Source: Aminobacter ciceronei
Lineage (GTDB): Bacteria > Pseudomonadota > Alphaproteobacteria > Rhizobiales > Rhizobiaceae
Direction: 5' to 3'
Assembly (NCBI RefSeq): GCF_014138625.1
Contig: NZ_JACJHY010000011.1
Location: 1-64,000 of the forward strand
DNA: 64,000 bases
Under the pieces are notes generated by a model. The model saw only the letters and a list, made by a program, of their open reading frames with translations, did not search any database and was not told the DNA's origin. Both the position numbers and the translations under genes were made by a program. Below are positions 1 to 9,200 of this stretch, piece after piece (within the stretch, counting starts at the first letter, position 1; each line of letters begins with the position of its first letter).

Positions 1-398
1 TTCACGACTTCGACCGGCAGGCCGACTTCCTTGTAGATTTCGATCGCTTCGCCGGCGCCCATGACACGGACGCTGGGGCGCAGTTCGGCAAGTGCTGCAC
101 GGGCTTCGGCGACCTTTTCGGTCGGCACGTCGAGCACGGCGTGGGTCGACTTGATCGTCGACGAAACCTTGGCGCCGATCTTCTTGCCGAGCTCGGCGTC
201 CAGACCCTTGAAGTCCACGTCCGGATTGGCCGACTGGATGGTGACCTTGGCATGACCTTTTGTGCCGCCGCCGTAGATGGCGATGCCCGCGCTATCGGGG
301 CCACGATCGGTCATGGTTACAAGCATTTCGGACAGCAATGCGCCCAATTGGGGCTCCAGCGACTTGTCCTTCAAAAAGAGTCCTACAATTCCGCACAT
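1..398 (-). CDS. class II glutamine amidotransferase, GlxB/MgsA type (partial, C-terminus off the left edge)
   Basis: The first 132 residues are visible. The protein starts Met-Cys-Gly-Ile-Val-Gly, so Cys2 is the N-terminal nucleophile of class II (Ntn) glutamine amidotransferases, and TDRGPDSAG at about residues 31-39 is the usual second motif. A GAGGAAAC ribosome-binding site sits just upstream of the ATG at 398. Proteins of this type release ammonia from glutamine and pass it to glutamate-synthase-like partners, for example GlxB of rhizobia or MgsA of N-methylglutamate synthase. The partner subunits would lie beyond the left edge, so the two cannot be told apart here. A methylamine role would fit the serine-cycle genes 12 kb away but is inference. 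Confidence 0.85.
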   Translation of the reverse strand, partial: MCGIVGLFLKDKSLEPQLGALLSEMLVTMTDRGPDSAGIAIYGGGTKGHAKVTIQSANPDVDFKGLDAELGKKIGAKVSSTIKSTHAVLDVPTEKVAEARAALAELRPSVRVMGAGEAIEIYKEVGLPVEVV

Positions 399-798
399 CC
401 CGGTTTCCTCACCTGATTGGCTGCCTGTGACAAAAGCTAGCAGGTTCCGGATGCCAATTCAACTGTGATGAATTTTTTATTCCTGTAGAAAAACAAGGGA
501 CGGCTGACAAATGGCGCTGCAGCCACCGCTGCCCCACCCTGGCGCGGCACTCCGCGTCCTTTGCGAACAGCCATGTGGAATGCTGGAACCTCAGGAGAAG
601 AAGCGACTCACAGAAGCAGCCGATGCCAACGTCGTCTCAGGGGCGTACGAGTGCTTCGTCAGACCTACTTCAAGCTCTACGAAATCGGCCGCCAATCAGT
701 CGCGTCGAGGTGACGTCGACTAGTGGGGTGTGAAGACAGAGCGCGCCGCATTCGCTTCTGTGTTATGTCTCGCGCGCATATTGTTGTTTGAGGGATTT
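399..798. other. intergenic region, no supported gene
   Basis: This is the divergent control region between the amidotransferase and the first glycan gene. A 70-codon frame at 511-723 has no recognisable motif, no good ribosome-binding site and biased composition, and I do not call it. No tRNA or strong hairpin was found. It marks the left border of the glycan island. Confidence 0.5.
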
Positions 799-1995
799 AT
801 GAGACGGGTTGGTATCCTAGGTACGTTTGATGTGGCCAATTTTGGGGACCTTTTGTTCCCGCTGATTGCTCAAAAGAGGCTTGGTGCATTAACCCAATGT
901 GAGGTGGTGGCTCTTTCTCCTGCAGGTGGCGATCCAATTTGGGGGGACTGCCTCCCGTCAAGACGGTTGGCAACTGCGAACGAATGCGATGCTTTGTTGG
1001 TAGGTGGCGGAAACGTCATCAGAATGTCCGCCGCAACCCTTGATGAATACCAAATCGACGCTGCGGCCATGGCCGGATATTCGATGCTATGGGCTGGCGT
1101 CGCTGACGTGGCCGCGTCGGGAATTCCTTTGTGTTGGAACGCCCCCGGCGTGCCTGAGGCTTTCCCTCAGTTCCAGCACTCGCTCGTGAGAGTAGCACTG
1201 GACGCCGCGACGTATTTGTCGGTTAGGGATGACGACAGCCGCAGCTTGTTGCTTGACGTGCACCCCGACGCAAACATTGACGTAATCCTTGACACGGCCT
1301 GGGATATCCCGATCCTTTGGTCCAACGTTGAATTGGATGACGCCTATCGGCAGGTGGTTCAAGGGCGCACAGATCGAACAATCGCTATCCATCTAAATGA
1401 ACGGTACCTGGGGTTGCCCGAAGCGGAAGTGGCCTCCTGCCTTGACGATATCGGCGTCGCGACGGACAGCACGCCATTGCTGCTAGCGCTCGGGCCATGT
1501 CACGGAGATGACCGTCTTGCGATGCGCGTGGCCAGGAAAATGGTATCTAGCCCAATAGTCATCGACCATCCGTCATCACTCCGGGAAATTGTGGCGTGTT
1601 TGTCTCGGTCGAAAGCTTATCTGGGATCATCGATGCATGGTTTCATCACGTCTATGGCTTTCGGTGTACCAGCGTTGAATGTTGCTTCGCAAAAGGTGGT
1701 GAAGTTTGCGGGGCTGCAGCGATTGTTGGGCTCTCGCACCATTTGCGTTCAAACGTGGTCAGAGGCGAGAGACTGGGCCAGCTCTCTGGACGGGGCAGGC
1801 AACCTGCCTCCTGAGATCAACACCCGACTTGACGCGCATTGGAGCCGAATAGCGGACAGCGTCAAGTCCCCTCAACAGCGCCAGATTCCCGCGGTAGAAG
1901 GCCTGAACGAGGCGATACTCGCGGCGACCTTTCAGGACTTGGTCGGACGATTCCGGAAGCAGCAAATGCGCCTGAAAAATCTGACGAAGTCGTAG
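799..1995 (+). CDS. polysaccharide pyruvyl transferase family protein
   Basis: About 398 residues. The N-terminal stretch GILGTFDVANFGDLLFP and the late motif SSMHGFITSMAFGVPAL are typical of the polysaccharide pyruvyl transferase family, whose members put ketal pyruvate on exopolysaccharide sugars or are related glycan-modifying enzymes. I prefer the ATG at 799, preceded by AGGGA, over a GTG at 730, because the conserved glycine-rich start of the domain begins at once after it. It is the first gene of the glycan island and is followed after 101 bases by a glycosyltransferase on the same strand. Base composition is lower in GC than the downstream housekeeping genes. The family is well supported; the sugar acceptor is unknown. 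Confidence 0.85.
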   Translation: MRRVGILGTFDVANFGDLLFPLIAQKRLGALTQCEVVALSPAGGDPIWGDCLPSRRLATANECDALLVGGGNVIRMSAATLDEYQIDAAAMAGYSMLWAGVADVAASGIPLCWNAPGVPEAFPQFQHSLVRVALDAATYLSVRDDDSRSLLLDVHPDANIDVILDTAWDIPILWSNVELDDAYRQVVQGRTDRTIAIHLNERYLGLPEAEVASCLDDIGVATDSTPLLLALGPCHGDDRLAMRVARKMVSSPIVIDHPSSLREIVACLSRSKAYLGSSMHGFITSMAFGVPALNVASQKVVKFAGLQRLLGSRTICVQTWSEARDWASSLDGAGNLPPEINTRLDAHWSRIADSVKSPQQRQIPAVEGLNEAILAATFQDLVGRFRKQQMRLKNLTKS

Positions 1996-2096
1996 ATGGG
2001 GAAGTGTTTTTCTCTGAATACAGACATTTCCTGCCGTTGAGAAATCCCTTCAAACCCGGTACTCCCTAGTAGCTTGCCGATTGCCAAGGGGGGGAT

Positions 2097-4034
2097 GTGA
2101 GCATTCTACAGAAGCTAATACGCCGGCTTTCAACGCGTTCCGATCAAGTCATTGCACCACCCTCTGGCGACGACGCACGGCGGCTTGAACAAGAATTGGA
2201 CAAAAAGCAGTGGGGAAAAAGGGTCGCCGCGGCGGAAGGAAGCTTTGACGATCGCAATTGGCCGGAAGCAATCGAGCGGTGGCGTCAATTAGCCGAAGTC
2301 TATGGGGATTTCCATGGAACAGCCTCAAAGGCACGCCTGGCAATTAGCGTGTCCGAACGACTCTTGGCACTGGAGTATCCGAAGTGGCTAGGGCGCCATC
2401 GTCGGGAGGTCAGCGGCAATCCGAGGGTCGTAGTCTTTACGGCCATAGTTGGCAATTATGACGCGCTGCGCATCCATGAATGCATCAACGAGAATTTTAG
2501 GTATGTCGTCTTTTCAGACAACGACATTCCAGATCTCGGCCTATTCGATGTCCGTCCAATTCCGTTCCACGAGGATGACCCGACCAGGGCGGCACGCTAC
2601 GTAAAGACTCATCCGCACCACCTTCTCGATGATTGTGACATCGCGATCTGGATCGACTCCAACATAATGATCGTCGAACCGATCGAGAAATTGATCGAGC
2701 AGTTCCTGGCGTCTGGACGAGCTGTAGCAGCTATTCCCCACCCGCAGAGAGAGACATTGCAGCAAGAAGTTGCCGCATGTGCGGAGCGCAGCAAAGACGA
2801 TCTTGAGACGATGGTGTCTCAACTCGACACTTATTCAGATGGTGGATTTAAGACCAAAGACCTTATCGAATCCAACTTTCTAATGATCGACCTCCGACAG
2901 CAGAAGTCGCAAGTTTTTCTCGACGCGTGGTGGCGCGAGATATCGAAATTCAGCCGGCGCGACCAGTTGAGTATCAACTTTGCGCTTTGTGAGGCCGGTA
3001 TCAATCCACATTGGATAACGCAGAAACCGCACAGTGTGCGCGATCATCCATCGTTTGCTTTCTCACCTCATGATCGGGGCGAAGGTCCGGCGCAAATCCT
3101 TTTTGATCGACTAAACCAAGTGGTTCCGTCTAGGGCTCGGGATGTCGCATCTTACGCAGACGTAAAGGTGATCCGACTTGTGACGGTGGCAGACAAAGAA
3201 ATTGATATCGTCGTTTGCGTTCACAATGCGTTGCAGGATGTGCGCGCCTGCCTTGCATCGGTGGAACGGAAGCGTGCCGATTTGCATCGACTGATCATAG
3301 TCGATGATGGATCTGATAAAGAAACGCGGGAATTTCTTTCGTCGTTCAAGAATGGCCGTGATTGGGTAACCCTTCACCGCAATGCCACTCCGCGAGGCTA
3401 TACTAAGGCAGCGAACATTGGCATCCATCTTTCGTCTGCCCCGTTCGTCATCCTCCTCAACAGCGACACGGTTGTCACCGACCAGTGGGCTGAGAAGATG
3501 GCGGACGCAGTTTTCTCGACGCCGGGCGCAGGTATCGTAGGGCCAATGTCGAACGCCGCTAGCCACCAGTCTCTGCCAGAGCATATTGGATCTTCAGGGC
3601 AAACCGCGATCAACACATTGCCGCCCGGCCTTTCAGCAGACGACATGAACTCGCTTTGCGAACAATGGGCCAAACCGTCGTTCTTGCCACGAGTACCACT
3701 GGTTCACGGCTTCTGCTTCGGCGTGACACGTGAGGCACTTAATAAGCTTGGGCCATTCGACGAAGAGCTTTTTCCGAACGGGTACGGTGAAGAGAACGAC
3801 TACTGTATGCGCGCGACCAATGCAGGCGTCGGTCTGGTTCTGGCCACTCACACCTACGTGTACCATGTAAAGTCGAAGAGCTATTCTTCGGAGAAGCGTG
3901 TGGCATTGATGAAAGCTGGCTCTGAAGCGTTCAACAAACGGCACGGCCGATCGCGCATTCGCCGATGCGTTCTCGCTATGCAGACCAACCCAGAACTGGT
4001 GAGGCTTCGCGAACTTGCCAGGAAACTGTTTTAA
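2097..4034 (+). CDS. two-domain glycosyltransferase (DUF616-like plus GT2)
   Basis: 645 residues from a GTG start behind a G-rich ribosome-binding site. Residues about 105-330 look like the DUF616/TOD1-type transferase domain (VVVFTAIVGNYDAL, IWIDSNIMIVEPIE). Residues about 365-600 are a GT2 domain: DIVVCVHNAL near the start, LLNSDTVVTDQW as the DxD-type region, then VPLVHGFCFGVTREAL and GYGEENDYCMRA. The GT2 half is closely similar to the GT2 module of the large protein at 6282-10604, including the shared tail region. No signal peptide or membrane segment is evident, so a cytoplasmic role in building a surface glycan is likely. The last four bases overlap the end of the convergent methyltransferase gene. 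Confidence 0.85.
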   Translation: MSILQKLIRRLSTRSDQVIAPPSGDDARRLEQELDKKQWGKRVAAAEGSFDDRNWPEAIERWRQLAEVYGDFHGTASKARLAISVSERLLALEYPKWLGRHRREVSGNPRVVVFTAIVGNYDALRIHECINENFRYVVFSDNDIPDLGLFDVRPIPFHEDDPTRAARYVKTHPHHLLDDCDIAIWIDSNIMIVEPIEKLIEQFLASGRAVAAIPHPQRETLQQEVAACAERSKDDLETMVSQLDTYSDGGFKTKDLIESNFLMIDLRQQKSQVFLDAWWREISKFSRRDQLSINFALCEAGINPHWITQKPHSVRDHPSFAFSPHDRGEGPAQILFDRLNQVVPSRARDVASYADVKVIRLVTVADKEIDIVVCVHNALQDVRACLASVERKRADLHRLIIVDDGSDKETREFLSSFKNGRDWVTLHRNATPRGYTKAANIGIHLSSAPFVILLNSDTVVTDQWAEKMADAVFSTPGAGIVGPMSNAASHQSLPEHIGSSGQTAINTLPPGLSADDMNSLCEQWAKPSFLPRVPLVHGFCFGVTREALNKLGPFDEELFPNGYGEENDYCMRATNAGVGLVLATHTYVYHVKSKSYSSEKRVALMKAGSEAFNKRHGRSRIRRCVLAMQTNPELVRLRELARKLF

Positions 4035-4732
4035 GCGTCAGAGGCAAAGACAACCGTGTCCCACGGCAACTTTGCCTCGACCTCTTCCAAGGTTGTCGAA
4101 CTGCCCTTCAGGATCGCAATGCACATGATCTGCTTAAAGACCGGGCGGTCGAAAGGTACCGCTGGCTTGGGATCGTGGGTTCCGGCTTTCCATTCGTGTT
4201 GATCGGTCGGAGAACCAATCGGATGCACGGCAGGGTGGTCGCTGTCTAGAATAGGGTCGCGCCCATAAATCCGGAAGTCTTCGATGTTGGGGATTCTCGA
4301 CAGCACGTTGTGAAACTCTAAGCTGGTCATCGCGTTGGGATGCCCCCTCCAGTCAGACCAGTAGAGCTTCAGCCCTAGCGACATGAGATATCCGTCCGAG
4401 TCGAACCATGGCTGGCGGATAAAAATGAAATCTTTCGCTACTTCGGAGGCTGAGAGAATGCAGGTTCGGGCATCACTGAGGCCCGGTAAGTGCTCGAGAA
4501 AGTCCAGCATCGTTACGAACGAAACGGCTTTCGGATAGGCAGACAGTGTTCGGGCATCCGCCAACATCGCGTCGAAGCCTGCTCCACGCGTCGCCTCGAC
4601 TTTCTCAGGACTTATGTCAATTCCGATTCCCCGTGGCACTCCGAAGGCCTTCGCCGCGTAGGCGATAGAACCGCCCTTGCTGCAGCCGAAATCAATGAAG
4701 TCGTAGTCATTCAAACCTGTAAGCATGAGCAT
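4031..4732 (-). CDS. class I SAM-dependent methyltransferase
   Basis: 233 residues. FIDFGCSKGGSIAYAA near the N-terminus is motif I (SAM binding), GIGIDISPEKVEA contains the acidic residue that holds the ribose, and FVTMLDFLEHL is the motif IV region. There are two possible ATGs six bases apart; neither has a strong ribosome-binding site. The short N-terminus before motif I suggests a compact enzyme without an accessory domain. It faces the GT gene (4-base overlap of ends) and lies 154 bases downstream of the sulfotransferase on the same strand. Substrate is unknown; the context suggests methylation of a sugar or glycan precursor. Confidence 0.8.
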   Translation of the reverse strand: MLMLTGLNDYDFIDFGCSKGGSIAYAAKAFGVPRGIGIDISPEKVEATRGAGFDAMLADARTLSAYPKAVSFVTMLDFLEHLPGLSDARTCILSASEVAKDFIFIRQPWFDSDGYLMSLGLKLYWSDWRGHPNAMTSLEFHNVLSRIPNIEDFRIYGRDPILDSDHPAVHPIGSPTDQHEWKAGTHDPKPAVPFDRPVFKQIMCIAILKGSSTTLEEVEAKLPWDTVVFASDA

Positions 4733-4886
4733 GCTTTAGCTCGTGAACGGTCTTTCTTCAATATCACCTGGAGCATCACATGGACCTGCCGCGCGCAAGA
4801 ATCTCTCGTTCGCATTGCCAACGACACGTAGTGGCAGCTTTGTCAAATCCGAGCCGATGATGCAGCGGGACTGAAGGCGTGGGTTC

Positions 4887-5630
4887 TCAGCGGAGCAGAT
4901 CGACCAATTCTCTCGCAGCTTCGCGTTGTGAGCAGTGCACCGCTCGCCGCCAGACGTCATTCGTGATGTTCGCTATTGCTTCGGCGTCGAACCCGTCTGG
5001 CACAGCTTTCGAAATTGAGGCGTTCGGTCGTGTTGACCAATATGCCTTCATCGAAATCGGGTCGGTAATAGTTACGCCTAGAAATTGAGGCAATGACGCC
5101 AACAAGTTGGCCCACTCCTGATGAAGGATGACCGGGCAGAACGTCTCTTCAGCAAATTTGACCAAGTATTCGTTGACGGTGCGCCAGTGGAGCGCGATGC
5201 GCATGGCTAGCGCGAATTTCTCGTTTCCAGGCGGAAGCAGGCGGTATTGATCCCAATAGTTGCCTTTGCTGAGAACCCGCTTCGAGTGCGCTGAAAGTAC
5301 ATATCCCAGCGGCTCGCGAACCACGATCAGAAATCTTGTCTCCGCAGCCGCGTCTCGAATGTCATGCAAGAGATTGGGCGCGCGGAACGATTCACCATAG
5401 CGACCAGACGTAGCAAAGCCCTGCATTCGCTCACGAAACACGTCGGTCTTGTAATTTTGCCCGCAGTCTTTCTGCCACGCTTCTTCCAGTAGAGTTGGCG
5501 TCGGCTCGTGCCTCACGATGTGATCTGAGTAGCGGCTAAGCCCCTCGCATATAGCTTCGGTGCCGCACCGGCCGCTGCTGGCAATAATGAACATGTGGCG
5601 CTTTCTAGCGGCCGAGGGCTCTTGCCGCAA
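4887..5630 (-). CDS. sulfotransferase-like protein
   Basis: 247 residues. IIASSGRCGTEAI at residues 15-27 matches the 5'-phosphosulfate binding loop of PAPS-dependent sulfotransferases, and IVVREPLGYVLSAHSKR about 75 residues later matches the 3'-phosphate binding region with the conserved Arg and Ser. The start could also be Met13, directly before the strand that leads into the loop. This enzyme class moves sulfate from PAPS to hydroxyl or amino groups, in rhizobia on Nod factors or surface polysaccharides. It sits in the glycan island, so a sugar acceptor is likely, but that is inference. The family match is good though divergent. Confidence 0.75.
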   Translation of the reverse strand: MRQEPSAARKRHMFIIASSGRCGTEAICEGLSRYSDHIVRHEPTPTLLEEAWQKDCGQNYKTDVFRERMQGFATSGRYGESFRAPNLLHDIRDAAAETRFLIVVREPLGYVLSAHSKRVLSKGNYWDQYRLLPPGNEKFALAMRIALHWRTVNEYLVKFAEETFCPVILHQEWANLLASLPQFLGVTITDPISMKAYWSTRPNASISKAVPDGFDAEAIANITNDVWRRAVHCSQREAARELVDLLR

Positions 5631-5672
5631 TCTGGCGCAAGCCTCTCATCCACCACAAACCGAGGAAATCTT

Positions 5673-6090
5673 ATGGACCGTGGCAAGTTCTACGCGGCCT
5701 GCGCGCGCTCGCCTGACGTGTTCGGAACGTCGTAAAGCCAGGTCGACGGCACCGAGCGTATATACTTGATGAAACCCAACGACGTGGCATGCCGCTTCGA
5801 CACCTCGCCTACATCCTGTCGACGGCCTATGACGAAACGGCGCATACCATGCAGCTGATCCACGAACTGCGCGGCTAAAGGTTACCCGCGCTCGAAGCCT
5901 ATTATCCTTTGGTTGGCGAGGGCTTGGTGCAAGTCACCCGGGAAGAGAACCACCGCAAGATCGGCGCCACGGCACCAGGCCAGATGATGACCTGGCCGAT
6001 TGCCTTGAGCGCCATTTTCGACGGCATAACTAAGGGCATGTTCACCGGCAAGAAGCTGGATGACTACATTCGCGGCGATGGCCGACCATC
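5673..6090 (+). pseudogene. broken phage-type endolysin / glycoside hydrolase remnant
   Basis: Pieces of one protein can be read in three frames in order. The first, from ATG 5673, reads MDRGKFYAA and stops at 5742. A second piece around 5794 reads LRHLAYILSTAYDETAHTM and stops near 5877. A third from about 5894 reads YYPLVGEGLVQVTREENHRK and then FDGITKGMFTGKKLDDY. Lined up, they resemble the phage and prophage lysozyme-like (GH19-type) endolysins of Rhizobiales, where the same blocks occur in this order. At least two frameshifts and an early stop make it non-functional. It is the only phage-like trace in the window and suggests the island has gained and lost mobile DNA. Confidence 0.65.
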
Positions 6091-6281
6091 TAGTGCAACT
6101 ACGCTCAGCCAAACTCAGGTGATAATTGCACTAGTGTTCGCCAGCTTGCCAGCCGCAGCGGGACGCATACATCACGACGATGGCTAGTGGTATTGTCGGA
6201 ATCACGTCCTCTCGAACAACCCTTGCCATGGGCTTGCATAGCAAACATCGAGCCCAAGCGTAGTTGAGGAGAAGTCTGCCC

Positions 6282-9200
6282 TCATTTTCGTACCTGAGCC
6301 GTAACAATCGCTTGTTGAAAGCGTTCCGCATCGTCCAGATATTCCTTGATGTCAAAATGCGCGCCCCAAACCCGGCCGACATATGTGCTCGTCATGATGG
6401 TGTCGCCATACGTCTTCCCATTGTTGGTTGGTAGGAAGATGAATTTGGATTCTTCCAAAGCCGTATCAATATTTTTGATCTTCGTAAGTTCGGCCCGCAG
6501 TTCCTGTAGCCAAGCGCTTTTTGCAACACATTCTTTCTCCGCGCTCCGGATGAAATCTAGGAATCTCGGTGGCTGAACCGTTGCCACGAAAAGACCCCCG
6601 GGCTTGAGAACGCGCGCTATCTCAGTGAGCCAGATCTTCTGAATGTGCTCAGGAAGATGACTGAAGACAGAATAGGCATACACGATGTCAAGGCTGTTGC
6701 TCTCGAAAGGAAGACTCCCGTCGGGCTGGATCAAATTGAAGGTCCCTGGGACGCCAGTCTGGCGCGCGGCCCCGAGAAAACGATCACTTGTGTCAACACC
6801 ATGCAAGCCTGATGGCAAAACTTCCCGCAGGAAACATCGCATGATGCGACCCCAGCCGGCTCCAAAGTCAAGCACCTTAGAACCCGGGGTTAGCTTAATC
6901 CCGTTCACTCTCGCTGCGTTCAGAACAAAGGAGTAAAACCGGAAACCCTCTGCAATAGTTTCTTTGCCACTGGAACCGACCGTTTCAACTTGAAGGCTTG
7001 CGTCTGGAAATCCGGGATAATTGATGCCATCGACAATCCTGCTATCAACGCTGGCCTGCAGAGTTTGGAGCCATTGGGCATCGTCAAGCCCCGACAGCAG
7101 ATGAGGAAGAGGTCTGCGCGTCGTGCTGAAAGTCGTCATCCCAGCCAAAGCCTCTTCGTAGAGGTTTTCGGCTAGCACCCGCATAACCGACAGTTCCGGG
7201 CTTCGCTCGAGCGCACGAATAGCGGACCCGAAAAGCGCTTCACCGTAGCGACCGTACAGGACCTGCTGCGCTTGCTCTGAAAGCGCCTGTCGCCGTCCTA
7301 CAGTGTAACTCGATGACTTGACGTGATAAACGTATGTGTGTGTCGCAACGACCATGCGAAACCCTGCCGCGGCTAAGCGGAAGCAGTAGTCGTTTTCCTC
7401 TCCGTACCCATGCGGAAATGCCGATTCGTCGAACTTTCCGACAGTGTCGAGGGCTTGTCGAGTTATGCCAAGGCAGAAGCCGTGTATTAGTGGAACCGAG
7501 GGAACCGCCGAGGTACTGTGCCGCTCACACCACTCGTTCATTTCATCTGGCGACGTGTTCGGCGGCAGGTCGTTGACCGCCGTCTGCTTGTCCGTGCCTG
7601 CCGTGCTAGGGATCGACTGGAACGAGGCAGCATTGGACATAGGTCCGACTGCACCGCCGCCGGGCGTCGAAAAAACTGCATCAGCCAGTTTCTCTGCCCA
7701 ACTGGAGGTGACGATCGTATCACTATTCAGAAGAATGACGAGATCCGCGCTTGAGAGAGACAAACCTACGTTGGCAGCTCGGGTATAGCCTTGAGCGACG
7801 CCGTTACGATGTAACAGCAAATTGTTGGCGCGGGCAAAATTATGCAGATAGCCGCGCGTCTCGTCGCCAGAGCCGTCGTCGATCAGGATAACACGATGGC
7901 CCGCGCCGAGATGCGCCATCACCGAAGCAAGGCATGCCCTGACGTCTCGCAAGGCGTTATGAACGCAGATGACTATGTCAACAGTCTTGTTTGCAATACA
8001 TTCCAGGCGCTCGTCGCGGACTTGTGAATAATCACGCACAGTTGCTTCTTTGCCGATAATTTCTCGACAGAAATTCACAAGCTTCTCCCTGTAGTACGGG
8101 AAATCGTAGCCCGCTGCCCTTTCACGGGCTCGCGCACCCATATCCTGCAACAATGCTCTATCTCGGCAGAAAGCCTCAACGTGCGTCACCGCCTCTGCTG
8201 GTTGGCCAAAGCGGACAAGGAAACCGGTTTCACCATGACTGACCAGTTCAGACAAGGCACCCCAGTCGTAGACAATGGCAGGTCGCTTTGCGGCCATACC
8301 TTCAAGCACTGTGCGCCCAAACGATTCCTGGAAATGCGAGAAGTTCACCACGACATCAACTTGGGCAATCGCCTCGGCGGACGTCGGGAGATAATCAGTG
8401 AAGCTGAGATTCTTCGGCAGTTGCCTCTTTCGCGACAGGTAGCCAGTGATGAGGGGACGTGAAAGCGGCCCTATAATCAGAAATCGTGCGTTCGGAACCC
8501 GCTTTGCGCACGCCCGCGCCAAGGCTATGAAATCCTCCACACCCTTCTTCGGTAAGTTGCTGCTAATTAGGCCAAATGTAACAATGTCGCTTAATTTGTC
8601 CGCAGGTAAATCAAAATCCTTAAGATCTATTGTGTTGGGAATCGTCGCAACATTTCCACCAGCAAAGCACATCGCAGTAGCCTGCGAATTTGCAATGATA
8701 TGCTCGGTAGACTCTAGAACCTGTCTAACAGCTTGCTCTCCGGTCAATCCCAGCTGCTTCTGAAGGTCCTCATCATGGAGAATGATCTCCCGTGCATGTA
8801 CAACCGAGGGAATGCCGCGCAACCTTGCGGCCGCAAGGGGTGAGGCGACGACGATCGTATTAACATAAACGAGGTCGGGTTTGACAACGTCTATAATATC
8901 AAGAAACTGCGGAGTTGCCGCGTAGGTATCTTTTTGATTTGAAGTCCATTGGCTATATCCAAATATGTATATTTCCTGAGCGTATTTCTTCAACTCTTTT
9001 ACATAAGCTACATTCCCTCCTTCCTGGATTGTGACCGCCAGATTGAATCCGCCGTCGGCCAGCGCTCTCAGAACGTCGAGAAGGCTACGTTCACCGCCGA
9101 ATACCTGCTTTCCGGCATGGTGCGAGCATATCAAGATGGTCTTCGCACCTTTGTGTCGGATACGATCGCCGGCAAAGAGGCGAAACTTTGCGTTGTCAAC

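Noticed and set aside
511-723. 70-codon frame left of the pyruvyl transferase gene
   Set aside because: No ribosome-binding site, no motif, not followed by a related gene.
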